The notes under the pieces: generated by a model | The model's database searches: none | Seen by the model: only the letters and a program-made list of their open reading frames with translations | Told to the model about the DNA's origin: nothing | Assembly (NCBI RefSeq): GCF_036884655.1 | Contig: NC_088331.1 | Coordinates: 21,068,001 to 21,132,000, forward strand | Direction of reading: 5' to 3' | Length of the DNA stretch: 64,000 nucleotides | Source: Musa acuminata AAA Group | Lineage: Eukaryota; Streptophyta; Magnoliopsida; Zingiberales; Musaceae | Part shown: positions 49,259-60,586 of the stretch, piece by piece | Layout of the letters: every line of letters begins with the position of its first letter | Position numbering within the stretch: the stretch's first letter is position 1 | Program-made: the position numbers and the translations under genes

Positions 49259-49820
49259 ATCAGGGTCCGAATGGTTCACTCCATTCGACCCACTTTGAAT
49301 CTTTTCAGGGGCCCAATTGCCCCAAGATTAAGCTAATGGGATCACCTCCCATTTTCATGCTTAATCATCGTGCTAACTACGATTATCTCTAAGACAACTC
49401 CTGCAGCTTGCTCCGATGCGTCAATCGCTTCTTCCGGCGAGTTTCCGGCCAACTTCCGTCGATCAACCGATAACCCTCGGTGATCCTCCTGCGGATATCC
49501 GGTATACTCCTGGACTTTGCGACGATCCACTTGGCGAGTTCCGACGAGCTTCGCTTGGCAAGCTTCTGGACTTCTCGGATCTGTTCTCTCTGAACCTCCG
49601 ACGACCGTCCGAACTTCCGTCGAACTCTCGAACTCCCAACGTGATCATGATCTTGACTCCGGGGCAACTCCTGCTGCTTGTCTTAATCTCATCGTAGTTA
49701 ATCCTGCACACTTATCTCAACACACAGATTAGATAACAAATGACAATTGACTTCATCATCAAAATCCGAGATTCAACAATTACTACAAAACATACAATTG
49801 TCAAGATCATGTGTATATAT

Positions 49821-51313
49821 TGTTGGGAAATCATGGGGGGCGACATCATATGCGTAGCGGTAGAACAAGAAAACAAAAATCCCCGATTCCCAAAAAGATG
49901 TTCGTCGTCGTGCGAAGATTGGTGCGCAAAAATTCGTAAAACACAAAACTGCGTATAGAGATTGTGTTACCTAGGGAGATCGTATATCCCTGTTTCCTTG
50001 CAGATCCTTAGGAGAGGGTGAAGGAGGTCAAGCGTCCTCCTCTCTAGCGGTGATCCACACAACAGGGTTGCGACGATGCTCCTCAAAACTCCAGGCCTAC
50101 TCTGAGGTGGAGAGGGAGAGGAGAATAGGAAGGGCAAGCAAAGACTCTAGCCTATGAGGCTGTGAATCCCTCCTATTTATAGAGATCCCGTGTCAAACCC
50201 TAATGGGTCCTTCCCTAGTGGGTATTGGATCTGCATCCAATAAGACAAGGGCTCCGTCGGATATCTCATATCCGAACCTCTACTCATCGTAATGCCTACC
50301 ATATGTGTGTGACCCTCTAGGCCCAATATCGAGCTGGCCATGAGTCATACCTGTCAGAACTCCTTCTAACTCAGTGAATTATTATCTCTGTAATAATTCA
50401 CTCGACTCATCGACTACGGACGTACTAGGCCACTACGCCGTAGTCCCCAGACGATACAGGGGAATCCAATCCATTGGACCTGTCTGTCCTCAGTTACCAT
50501 GTACCTATAGTCCCTCATCCATCTAATATCTCAGAGACCGTATATCGAGCATGGTCCTGTCAGACCCATACGGTTTCTACCCAAGTCTCGCTCTAATCGG
50601 ATTCTCCCGGAGAACTCTTTCTCTCTCAACCCGAATGACCCTGGCCAGGGATTTGTCTGAGCAAGAACACATGGGATATTCCTCTTATGACGCCGAGAGT
50701 GGATGATCCTCTGTCGATACTCAATAGCCCTCGTAAGGTCGACTACCACTCCCAATGACCAGCTGTACTAGATCTGGGACAGCCAAACCTATAAGTCTGG
50801 TATCAAAGAGTGGAGCACTCATACAGGACATCCTTGGTGTCTCAAGTCTAAGGACCAGATACACCACTAGGACTACGGAATCGCTGTCTGACAATAAGGC
50901 ATCATCAACCATCCAGCATTCCGTAAGCGGATCAATTAGTGAACTCATTCTCCAATGAGCACCTGTACTGTATCCCTAGTGTCCCTACACGAGCAGCTAT
51001 GAGACCAGCTGCATCCATCATATGGACGGGTATATAGCACACCAGTCTATCCGGTTGTCACGATGTTCCTCTCGAGTAACCTATGACCGGGATTATTTAG
51101 GATATGTGTTTAAAGGTGAATCGATCTCATTATCGTGATCTCATCACGATCCGATTCCCATTGCATAAATCCAAGGACATCACAATATATATATGCATTT
51201 ATGCAATAGTTATAAAGTGATATACGCCAAAATATAATAAGCAAAAAGATTATGTATCAAGTCACACGTGTCATCACTCACGTGATTGGCTTGTTGGGCA
51301 CCTATGACTAGCA
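49821..51313 (-). repeat. 3' LTR of element C
   Basis: 1493 bp. TATA box TATAAATA at 50174-50181 on the - strand. Bounded inside by the polypurine tract AAGTGGGAGAT (51314-51324, - strand). Confidence 0.93.
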
Positions 51314-51421
51314 ATCTCCCACTTGACCTAAAGCCAATCACATATGTGTCTGATCCCCATCAGACTCCTATGACGCTCAAAGACAATCTGAGACAACGGC
51401 TTTGTCAGTGGATCTGCAATG

Positions 51422-54400
51422 TTATCTTCGGATGGAACTCTTTCCACTGCTACATCTCCTCGGGTTACGATCTCTCTGATAAGCTGGAACCTCCTCAGAA
51501 CACTTCTGATGAGACTCGGGTTCCCTTATTTGAGTAATCGCCCCATAGTTGTCGCAATATAAGGAAGTCGACTTCTCGCTATTCAGAACGACTCCCAAAT
51601 CTGTGATGAACATCTTCACCCAGACTCCCTCCTTTGCTGCATCTGATGCAGCAATGTACTCCGCCTCTGTGGTCGAGTCAACAGTGGTATCTTGCTTGGA
51701 ACTCTTCCAGCACACTGCTCCTCCATTGAAGGTGTACATATACCCTGAATTCGACTTGCTATCATCGACATTAGATTAAAAACTTGAGTCAGTGTAGCCT
51801 TCAACCTTAAGGCTATTACCTCCATATACTAGTAAAAGATCCTTAGTCCTTCTCAAGTACTTAAGGATACACTTTACTGCTTTCCAGTGCTCCAAGCCTG
51901 GATCCGCCTATTACCTGCTCGTGACACTCAGAGCATGCACTATATCAGGCCTAGTACATAGCATGGCATACATGATAGACCCTATTGTTGAGGCATAAGG
52001 TATCATATTCATGTTCGCCCTTTCTTCTGGAGTCTTTGGGGACATACTTGTAGAAAACGATATCCCATGTCTCATCGGTATGAGACCTCTCTTGGAATTT
52101 TCCATGCCAAACCTTTTGATAATGGTTTCTATGTACCTGGACTGGGACAAGCTAAGCATCCTCTTGGATCTATCTCTATAGATTCTAATCCCCAAAATAT
52201 AGGATGCTTCCCCTAAGTCCTTCATGGAGAAGTGTCTAGATAACCAAGCATTTACTATGGATAGCATTCCTACATCATTCCCAATGATGAGGATGTCATC
52301 CACACATAACACCAAAAAGGTGATAGCGCTCCCACTTACCTTTCTGTATACACAAGGCTCATCTTCGTTCTTAACGAAGTCATAAGATCTGATTGCCTCA
52401 TCAAATCTTATGTTCCAACTTCGGGAAGCTTGCTTTAGTCCATAAATGGATCTAAAAAACCTACACACCTTATCTGGGCAGTTCTTGGACACGAATCCCT
52501 CAGGTTACATCATATACACCTCCTCCTTGAGGTTCCCGTTGAGGAATGCCGTTTTCACATCCATCTACCAGATCTCATAATCATAGTGTGCTGCAATAGC
52601 CAATAGAATTCTGATGGATTTTAGCATTGCTACGGGTGAGAAAGTTTCGGCGTAGTCAACACCTTGCCTTTGACGATACCCCTTAGCCACTAGTCTTGCT
52701 TTATAGGTCTCTACCTTTCCATCTACTTCGATCTTTTTCTTAAAGATCCACTTGCAACCGATGGGTACAATACCTTCGGGTGCATCAACTAGGTTCCAAA
52801 CCTTATTGGAGTACATAGAATCCATCTCAGAATTCATGGCTTCTTGCCACTTCCCGGAGTCTATACTCATAATAGCCTCCTCGTAGGTCTGAGGATCAAT
52901 ATCTTCTACATCCTCTGCTCTAATATGTCCCACATATCTCTCAGGAGGATGGGATACTCTATCAGACCTGCATAAAGTTGATACTTGTGTATTAGGTACC
53001 TGAACAGACTTGGGCTGTAGAGTGGTGCTTGAGCTTGGTTCTCCAACCTCGCTCAATTCTATCATTCTCCCACTGTCTCCGTCAAGAATGTGTTCCTTCT
53101 CAAGGAACACTGCTCTCTTAGCTACAAAGACCTTTTGGTCCTCGAGATGATAGAAATAATACCCACAAGTTTCCTTGGGATGTCCCACAAATTTGCATCG
53201 CTCTGTCCTTGATTCTAACTTATCGAGGTTGTGTCTTTTAATGTGGGTAGGGCAGCCCCAAATCTTAACAACCTTAAGATCAAGCTTCTTCCCTTTCCAT
53301 ATCTCATATGGTGTAGACACTACCGACTTAGTTGGAATTCTGTTCAGAAGGTAAGCTGCGGTTTCTAGGGCATATCCCCAGAATAGATGGGTAGGTCAGC
53401 GAAACTCATCATGGACCGTACCATATCTAATAACGTACGATTTCTCCTTTCAGAGACACCATTGAGCTAAGGTGTGTAAGGAGGTGTCCATTGGGATAAT
53501 ATCCCATGGTCCTTGAGGAACTGAGTAAACTCTGTACTTAAGTACTCATCTCCTCGATCTGATCGAAGAGTTTTGATACTCTTTCCAGTCTGGTTCTCCA
53601 CCTCATTCTTATACTCTCTGAATTTCTCAAAGGCCTCGGACTTGTACTTCATTAAGTACACATATCCATACCTTGAGAAATCATCAGTAAATGTAATGAA
53701 GTATGGGTAACCTCCAATGGCATGAGTTGACATGGGTCCACATACATCACTATGTATGAGTTCCAACAACTCAGTGGCTCTCTCTCTAGTTCCACTAAAT
53801 GGAGAGTTGGTCAGTTTTCCACGAATGCAAGGCTCACAAGTTATATATGACACATAGTCGAATGGATCTAGATATCCATTATTTAGCAACTTTTGAATCC
53901 TTCTTTCATGGATGTAACCTAGCCTACAATGCCATAGGTATGCACTGTTCACCTCATCTCGTTTCCTCTTAGACACTTACATTCATGATATGTGGAGTAG
54001 TGTCTTGCATAAACAAACCTTTATGCAATATTCCTTTCGTGATGATCTTATCATCTAATAATATCGAACAACCATTGTTCTCAAAAATAAATTTATATCC
54101 ACTAACTGTTAAACATGAAATGGAGATAATGTTTTTGATAATAGAAGGAACAAAATAACATGCATCTAATGCAATAAAAGCACCACTAGGCAGATGTAGG
54201 GAGACCTCGCCAACAGCTAATACAGCAACTTTTGCTCCATTACCCATCTTGAGGTCCATCTCGCCTCTCTCTAGTCTCCTAGGCCTTGCCAGAACTTGCA
54301 ACGAATTGCATATATGATAAGCACTACCGGTATCCAATACCCATGTGTTATCATAAGAGTCTGACAAATAGAGACTGATCATGAATGTACCTGAAGCTTC

Positions 54401-55210
54401 ATCAAGCTTTTGTTTCGCCCTTTCTGCAAGGTACTCTTTGCAGTTCATCTTCCAGTGCCCATCTTTACCACAGTGGAAGCACTGGCCTTTGTCCTTTACT
54501 GGGTCTTTCTTAGCAACCTTTGCTTTACCTTGTCTGCCCTTGCCCTTTCCCTTCTTAAGGGACCTTTTTGCTTTCCTTTTCTTTCTGGTCTCACTAGTGT
54601 AGAGAACTGGCTTCTCTTTCTTAATAGTACTCTCTGCCTCCCTCAACATATTGAGGAGCTCTGGGAGAGTCACCTCAAGCTTGTTCATATTAAAATTCAT
54701 TATGAACTGTGAAAAGGAATCTGGTAGGGACTAAAGCACAATGTCTACACACAAGTTATCCTCTAGGACCATTCCTAGACCTGTGAGTTTCTCTATCCAC
54801 TCAATCATCTTTAGGACATGGTTCTGAACCGGTGTCCCCTCAGTCATCCTAGCGCGGAAAAGGCTCTTGGATATCTCATATCGTTGAGTCCTTCCCTGTT
54901 CCTCAAACAATTTACGAACATGTAGGAGAATGGATCTGGCATCCATCTTTTCATGTTGTCTCTGTAACTCAGGAGTCATAGAGCCCAACATATAGCACTG
55001 AGCAAGAGTGGAGTCATCAATGTACTTCACGTAGCGAGCGATCTCATCCTCGCTTGTCCCTTCTTCGGGCGTAGGCATCACTGTATCAAGGACATATACG
55101 ATTTTCTCCGTTGTGAGATCAATTCTCAAGTTATGGAGCCAATCCATATAATTTGGACCAGTGAGGCGGTTGACATCAAGTATGTCACATAAGGGATTTG
55201 AAAGCGACAT
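51422..55210 (-). pseudogene. gag-pol of element C with several breaks
   Basis: Gag starts at ATG 55210 (SLSNPLCDILDVNRLTG). It continues in the same frame past a stop at 54731-54733 into a lysine-rich segment and a CCHC knuckle ([14 protein letters not shown]). Protease has [12 protein letters not shown]. Integrase (53976-53467) has HCRLGY..CEPCIRGK, HSDVCGP and LRSDRGDEYLS, with a stop near 53466. RT (53320-51911) has [19 protein letters not shown] and active site CVDDILIIGND, with stops at 52562 and 52505. RNase H (51739 down) has [15 protein letters not shown], then a frameshift near 51545. Lineage within copia not assigned. Confidence 0.92.
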
Positions 55211-55396
55211 TTTCTGAAAATAAAGATGCAGCAGAAATGAATAACATGCAGATTTTGCAAGAAATAAACTATCAAGATATGGACTTCTATCTTAATATGC
55301 TCCCACTATTTTATTAACGAGTCACGCGACACCCTCAGCACGTGAAACGGAAGTCTCCGGCAGACTTCTAGTGGGGATCAGGATCTAATCAGCATC

Positions 55397-55708
55397 TTAG
55401 TGTAACCTCGAGGGACTCGACCAATCACACTAAGCCTAAAAGGTAGGCAACTCTTGCCGATCACAACTCCTTATGATTCCCGTCCTGTTCGGCCTCCGAA
55501 TCACCATGGCCTCGAGGGACTCGACCAACCATGATGCTCGGTTAAGTCAACACCTTCGTTACAAGATGAGTCTGATTTGATGATATACCCTCGAGAGACT
55601 CGACCAAGTATACCATGCCCTCAGGTCACCGGTGACATCTCTATGTCGTAAGCAAGATAGCGAATCGCGATATAGGTGAGTCTCGAGGGACTCGACCAAC
55701 TCAACCTA
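55397..55708 (-). other. Four hairpins with a shared core in the C leader
   Basis: Core CTCGAGGGACTCGACCAA (one copy has GAGAGACTCG) occurs at 55408, 55511, 55590 and 55682. Each core is flanked by complementary arms that differ between copies: 55397-55435 CTTAGTGTAA/TCACACTAAG; 55502-55536 CACCATGG/CCATGATG; 55580-55616 ATGATATAC/GTATACCAT; 55673-55708 TAGGTGAGT/ACTCAACCTA. Odd positions in the first three are G-U compatible and the fourth has one bulge. The core folds on itself as TCGAG-TCC-CTCGA on the RNA strand. Function unknown. Confidence 0.8.
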
Positions 55709-56459
55709 CACCGGGAATCAATTCCTACTCATAACGATGGAAGGCCACGTGGGTCAATCTAATTGCCTCACGTTTACCGACTTAATATTATCGAGAGATG
55801 TTTCTATGATTTGGTCTCCTAATATGACATGTCACACATATACATATTTAATATATATCTACATCGCATGCAAATATATATACTTATCTAGTATGTGTAT
55901 AATCAATTACACCAGATGATCATGGACCACAACCTAATGTGATTAGGCCCGAGCCAGTAGGCCTAATCACTCACATCAAGATCTATGTGCGCAACGGTGC
56001 ATCTCCATGCCCTATGATCGTCCATCTCGTCCTCGTCGATTCTGTCGACATCTTGATGCATCTTCATGCATCGCGATCGTTCGTCTCGTGGGTCCCGCTA
56101 TTGCATCCACGCTCCCGCTGCGCCTCCTCATGTGATTACAACTTAATCATAGGCACGCAGGCCCGACAGTAAACGAGAAATATAATTGAGGCTCGCAGAC
56201 CTCAATAATAATAATCACAAGTACACACATCACACGGTCCATGATCATCCGTCCACACATCATACATCATATGTATAAATAATCATCATTATGTAGGACT
56301 ACTAGATAATAATAAAAATAATAATCATCTAAACCTTTTAATTAATTAATATTTTCTGAAATCAGGGACATGTAGGGAATTTCTGAATTTATAGGGTATT
56401 TTCATAATTTGGACAAAAGACAGAAACTGGAATTTCTCAAATTCTGAGGGGCAAAATTG

Positions 56460-56830
56460 GCTTTTGCCCAGAAAACCCTAATGCCCTTTCCCCCCTACGC
56501 TGGTGCCGCCGCCACCTTGCCGGCGGTGGCCTGCGCGGCGAATAAGGGCACTGCCCTCGCCTGCAGGCGGCACGCCCGCTGGCTACGCTGCCGTTGCGGG
56601 TGGGCGCCCCCTTCGAGTGCCGCTGCCTCTGCAGGGGGTGCTGTCCCGCCGGGCGGCCGCCCCTGTGGGGGGGGTTTCGCCGGCGGGAGCAGCGCCGGCT
56701 CGCGTCGTTAACCTGCGGCGGTAGGCGCCTCTGCCCGTGGGCTGCCAGCCCCGCCGGCAGCAAGCCTGCTGCAAGCAGGCCGCCGACCGGCTACTACAGA
56801 CGCAGCCCCTGTGCTGCTCGCCTTCAGTTG
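56460..56830. other. GC-rich island in the C leader
   Basis: About 370 bp, very GC- and CpG-rich (GCCGGCGGTGGCC, GGGCGGCCGCCCC), inside an otherwise AT-rich leader. Both strands are open for 60-130 codons but with arginine/alanine/proline-heavy composition and no motif, so I do not call a gene. Confidence 0.7.
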
Positions 56831-56960
56831 CGCTTCACGCACGCAGATCGAGGGCAGCAACTGTTGTTGCCCTTTCTCGCTTTTGCGCCAACGATTTTCA
56901 CGTCAAAATTCTTCCTAAACACAACACACGCAGTTCAAAACCAATCATTCGCACGAACAA

Positions 56961-56977
56961 CCTGGCTCTGATACCAC
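56961..56977 (-). promoter_or_regulatory. Primer-binding site, element C
   Basis: - strand TGGTATCAGAGCCAGG, a long match to the initiator-Met site, next to the 5' LTR. Confidence 0.92.
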
Positions 56978-58471
56978 TGTTGGGAAATCTTGGAGGCGAC
57001 ATCACATGCGCAGCAGAAGAACAAGAAAACAAAATCCCCGATTCCCAAAAAGATGTTCGTCGTCGTGCGATGATTGGTGCGCAAAAATCCGCGAAACATG
57101 AAACTGCGTATAGAGTAGATTGTGTTACCTAGGGAGATCGTATATCCCTGTTTCCTTGCAGATCCTTAGGAGAGGGTAAAGGAGGTCAAGCGTCCTCCTC
57201 TCTAGCGGTGATCCACACAGCAGGGTTGCGACGATGCTCCTCAAAACTCCAGGCCTGCTCTGAGGTGGAGAGGAAGAGGAGAATATGAAAGGCAAGCAAA
57301 GGCTCTAGCCTATGAGGCTCTGAATCCCTCCTATTTATAGAGGTCCCCTGTCAAACCCTAATGGGTCCTCCCCTAGTGGGTATTGGATCTGCATCCAATA
57401 AGACAAGGGCTCGGTCGGATATCTCATATCCGAACCTCTACTCATCGCAATACCTACCATATGTGTGTGACCCTCTAGGCCCAATATCGAGCTGGCCGTG
57501 AGTCATATCTGTCAGAACTCCTTCTAACTCAGTGAATTATTATCTCTGTAATAATTCACTCGACTCATCGACTACGGACGTACTAGGCCACTACGCCGTA
57601 GTCCCCAGATGATACAGGGGAATCCAATCCATTGGACTTGTTTGTCCTCAATTACCGTGTATCTATAATCCCTCATCCATCTAATATCCTAGAGACCGTA
57701 TATCGAGCATGGTGATGTCAGACCCATACGGTTTCTACTCGAGTCTCGCTCTAATTGGATTCTCCCGGAGAACTCTTTCTCTCTCGACCCAAATGACCCT
57801 GGCCAGGGATTTGTTTGAGCAAGAACACATGTGATATTCCTCTCATGACGCCGAGAGTGGATGATCCTCTATCGACACTCAATAGCCCTCGTAAGGTCGA
57901 CTACCACTCCCAATGACCAGCTATACTAGATCTGGGACAGCCAAACCTATAAGTCTGGTATCAAAGAGTTGAGCACTCATACAGGACATCCTTGGTGTCT
58001 CAAGTCTAAGGACCAGATACACCACTAGGACTACGGAATCGCTGTCTGACAATAAGGCATCATCAACCATCCAGCATTCCGTAAGCGGATCAATCAGTGA
58101 ACTCATTCTCCAATGAGCACCTGTACTGTATCCCTAGTGTCCCTACACGAGCAGCTATGAGACCAGCTGCAGCCATCATATGGACGAGTATACAGCACAC
58201 CAGTCTATCCGGTTATCACGATGTCCCTCTCGAGTAACCTATGACCGGGATTATTTAGGATATGTGTTTAAAGGTGAATTGATCTCATTATCGTGATCTC
58301 ATCACGATCCGATTCCCATTGCACAAATCCAAGGACATCACAATATATGTATGCATTTATGCAATAGTTATAAAGTGATATACGCCAAAATATAATAAGC
58401 AAAAAGATTCTGTATCAAGTCACACGTGCCATCACTCACGTGATTGGCTTGCTGGGCACCTATGACTAGCA
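56978..58471 (-). repeat. 5' LTR of element C
   Basis: 1494 bp, TATA box at 57332-57339 on the - strand. Collinear with the 3' LTR but with many transitions. Confidence 0.93.
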
Positions 58472-58842
58472 ATTACAAAGCTAAATCAAATGTTATTCTG
58501 CATATCATTGGTTCATCGATGCCTCATCCGATTCTTTGGTGTATCGTCCTCTCTTCCGACCTATTGCCCAATCGGTCAATTGACCTCTATAACTTTGATT
58601 TCATTTGCACAATTTTCGCTCTTTTTGGCCGAATGCCCGAACCTATGGCCCGAAGCCTTCTACCGATACGTCGACCAATCCTTCCGCTCGACGTCCATTC
58701 TTCTAAAATGTTCTACTCCGCACAACATGATTCTTCCTGCTTTAATTATCTCTCCCTGATCGAAGCTTCTTACGTCACTCAAAACACAGATTAGATCATA
58801 AACACATCAATTGATTTCGTCATCAAAATCTAAGATTCAATA
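58472..58842 (-). repeat. 5' LTR remnant of element B
   Basis: Aligns with 37138-37510 of the B 3' LTR (ATTACAAAGC/ATTATAAAGC.., CATTGGTTCATC, TTACGTCACTCAAAAC) and ends ..ATTCAATA. Only the U3 end of this LTR remains; the rest is missing beyond the C boundary. Confidence 0.85.
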
Positions 58843-60056
58843 GCAATCTCATGGCTTTATCCACCCTCAGTATCAAGGCATGTTTGTAAACTAGAAAAAG
58901 CTATTTATGGACTTCGTCAAGCTCCAAGAGCTTGGTACATCGAACTTGGCTCGTTTTTTACATCAAATGATTTCATCAACTCCAAATTTGATACCTTTCT
59001 ATTTCTCCATCACCAAAGTAGCAATACAATATATCTTCTGATATATGTGAATGATATTATTGTCATAGTCAACAACACTCTAGAAATCAAGACATTCCTT
59101 AGGCATTTGACATATCGTTTCTCCCTTAAAGATCTACGAACCTTGATCTACTTTTAGGGAGTGGAAGCAACATACACATCTTTACGACTCTTCCTATCAC
59201 AAATAAAGTATATTCAAGATCTATTATCAAAGATGAACATGCAGGATGCAAAAGCAATTATAACTCCTCTATCTATTGGCGAGTCACTCAAACTATATGA
59301 TGGAAGCCCTGCTACGGACCAAACTCAATACCGTCAAGTACTTGGCTCCTTATAGTACTTATCTCTCACTCGTCTAGATATTTCATTTGTAGTCAATAAA
59401 TTATCATAATTCATGCATCGACCATCTATTATGCATTGGTCTGTAGTCAAACGAATTTGCGATATCTTCTCGGGACTCTCAATCATGACCTCTTTTTCTA
59501 TAAATACTCTCTGATTTATCTTCATGACCTCTTTTTCTATAAATACTCTCTGATTTATCTTTATGCCTTTGTTGATGCTGATTGGGTAGGAAATTTTGAT
59601 GACAAAACATCCACATCGAGATATATTATCTTCCTTGGAGTTCTAAGAAGTAAAAGACAATTGCACGATCTATAATTAAAACTGAATTATAGATCGTGCC
59701 ATTGCAACGGTTGCTGCAGAACTCATGTCAGAAGCAATATCATGTCATGTCAGAAGCAAAAGACAGAAGCAATATCATGTCATTGCAACGGTTACTGCAG
59801 AACTCAATTGGGTCACGAATCTACTCAAGGAACTTGACATCAACTCCACCTCTACTCTTACAATATATTGTGATAATGTCAGAGCCACTTACCATGCGTC
59901 ATAATCCAATATTCCACTCACGCATGAAACATATAGCCATTGATTTTCACTTCGTGCGAGAACAAGTTATCAAATATCAACTACGTGTTTCTCACTTACA
60001 TATGGTTGATCAACTAATAAACTCACTCACAACAGGAGCATCATTTTGCGGGGGCA
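58843..60056 (+). pseudogene. Element D RT core to RNase H, decayed
   Basis: Resumes the RT exactly where 36184 stopped: HGFIHPQ, then AIYGLRQAPRAWYIELGSF, the active-site region YVNDIIVIVNN (catalytic YVDD altered to YVND), EATYTSLRLFLSQIKYIQDLL, and RNase H text ending ..HLHMVDQL. Stops occur near 58889, 59156, 59353 and 59407. A 41-bp duplication (CATGACCTCTTTTTCTATAA.., 59485 and 59523) and a local repeat around 59690-59800 are present. The polypurine tract TTTTGCGGGGGCA ends at 60056. Confidence 0.88.
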
Positions 60057-60187
60057 TGATAGCAGCTAAGATTTTTCTTGATAACAACTAAAATTTCTTC
60101 AACTATATGAGAAAATCCTTCCTCCCTCGTGTATAAATGGAAAGCATATCAAACACATATAACATCTTCGTACTTCATATCAAACAC
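60057..60187 (+). repeat. 3' LTR of element D (131 bp)
   Basis: TGATAGCAGCTAAG..CATATCAAACA, with TATAAATG at about 60133. Followed by the CCTTC TSD. Confidence 0.88.
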
Positions 60188-60192
60188 CTTCA

Positions 60193-60523
60193 CCTGATCG
60201 ACCCTTGCATTCTCCGACAGCCGAAACCTCCTCGGGAACTTTTACCGCCTCTCCGCTCCATGCGGTGCCACTTGTCTCTCTTCTCCTTGTGCCGCTCGCC
60301 GCTGATCTGGAGGACCCTTTCGCCTTCCTCCACCTCCTCTTTCTTCACCCCAGGGAGGTCCGCCTTGAGGAGGTGCGCCTCGGGTGTCTCCTTCCACTCG
60401 ACGCGGGTGTTGGCAAAAGCTGAAGTCGGAGGGCATCTCAGCGAGAAAACGGAAGGCATCGAAGGGGTCACAAACGTCGAGGGAGAAGGGATTGAAGAAG
60501 TTGCCGCACGTGACGATCGACAT
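60193..60523 (-). pseudogene. Class I small heat-shock-protein pseudogene, truncated
   Basis: From ATG 60523: [23 protein letters not shown], the N-terminus of cytosolic class I sHSPs. A frameshift near 60412 moves to [23 protein letters not shown] (start of the alpha-crystallin domain), then [17 protein letters not shown], where about four residues usual in the family are missing. A second frameshift near 60240 leads to [13 protein letters not shown], where element D interrupts. Beyond D (leftwards from 33737) I see no rest of the domain. sHSPs bind unfolding proteins during heat stress; this copy cannot make a full one. Confidence 0.88.
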
Positions 60524-60586
60524 CTCTGTTCAACTTGTAATGGCGGGCTCAAACAGCGTTGAGAGGAGAGGAAGCGCGATGTTGGC

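Larger units (their letters stand above)
39728..49778 (-). mobile_element. Full-length young SIRE/Maximus-like copia element A
   Basis: 10,051 bp, flanked by a perfect ATTAC TSD (39723-39727, 49779-49783). Both LTRs are 2287 bp at a constant offset of 7764. I found two differences between them: C/T at 40691 vs 48455 and T/C at 41778 vs 49542. The internal region has primer site, intact gag, in-frame pol, short spacer and polypurine tract. No envelope-like ORF. The near-identity of the LTRs means a very recent insertion. Mobility today is doubtful because pol carries one nonsense codon. Confidence 0.97.
47492..49778 (-). repeat. 5' LTR of element A
   Basis: 2287 bp, TGTTAGGATC..ATTCAACA. On the - strand: U3 from 49778 to about 48560, TATA box, then R/U5 to 47492. 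R/U5 includes the 18-bp array, so that array is in the transcript leader. Confidence 0.97.
55211..56960 (-). other. 5' leader of element C
   Basis: 1.75 kb between primer site and gag without a coding frame on the sense strand that I trust. Three zones on the - strand: a GC-rich block next to the primer side (56830-56460), an AT-rich middle with ATAATAATCATC text (56450-56170), and a hairpin-bearing zone near gag (55710-55395). A microsatellite-like TATATACATAT stretch lies at 55840-55880. Confidence 0.8.
49821..58471 (-). mobile_element. Ty1/copia element C (third family), degenerate
   Basis: LTRs 49821-51313 (1493 bp) and 56978-58471 (1494 bp), both TGTTGGGAAATC..GACTAGCA in + orientation, with polypurine tract and primer site in the right places. 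The LTRs differ at roughly 60 sites by eye, about 4%. Flanking pentamers do not match (TATAT left, ATTAC right), unlike the other complete elements. The left flank is B spacer and the right flank is the inside of B's LTR, so DNA was lost around or through C. Confidence 0.93.
36185..58842 (-). mobile_element. SIRE-related element B, gutted
   Basis: Outer ends TGCTAGGATC and ..ATTCAATA. Flanks are GTAAC (36180-36184) and GCAAT (58843-58847), each one C-to-T change from a shared GCAAC that fits the interrupted RT reading frame. Its own DNA is 36185-39727, 49784-49820 and 58472-58842. It keeps a 3' LTR, a 3' spacer and 371 bp of the 5' LTR; gag and pol are gone, probably through recombination between C elements. 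Confidence 0.8.
33738..60187 (+). mobile_element. Ale/Retrofit-like copia element D, split by nested insertions
   Basis: Starts TGATAGCAAC and ends ..TATCAAACA, flanked by CCTTC at 33733-33737 and 60188-60192. Its own DNA is 33738-36184 plus 58843-60187; everything between belongs to element B and the elements inside B. Element B entered the RT gene at the start of the QQPPGF-type motif. D itself sits in a small heat-shock-protein pseudogene. Confidence 0.88.

Noticed and set aside
56437..56763. R/P-rich ORFs in the C leader
   Set aside because: Compositional artefact of the GC-rich island, open on both strands.
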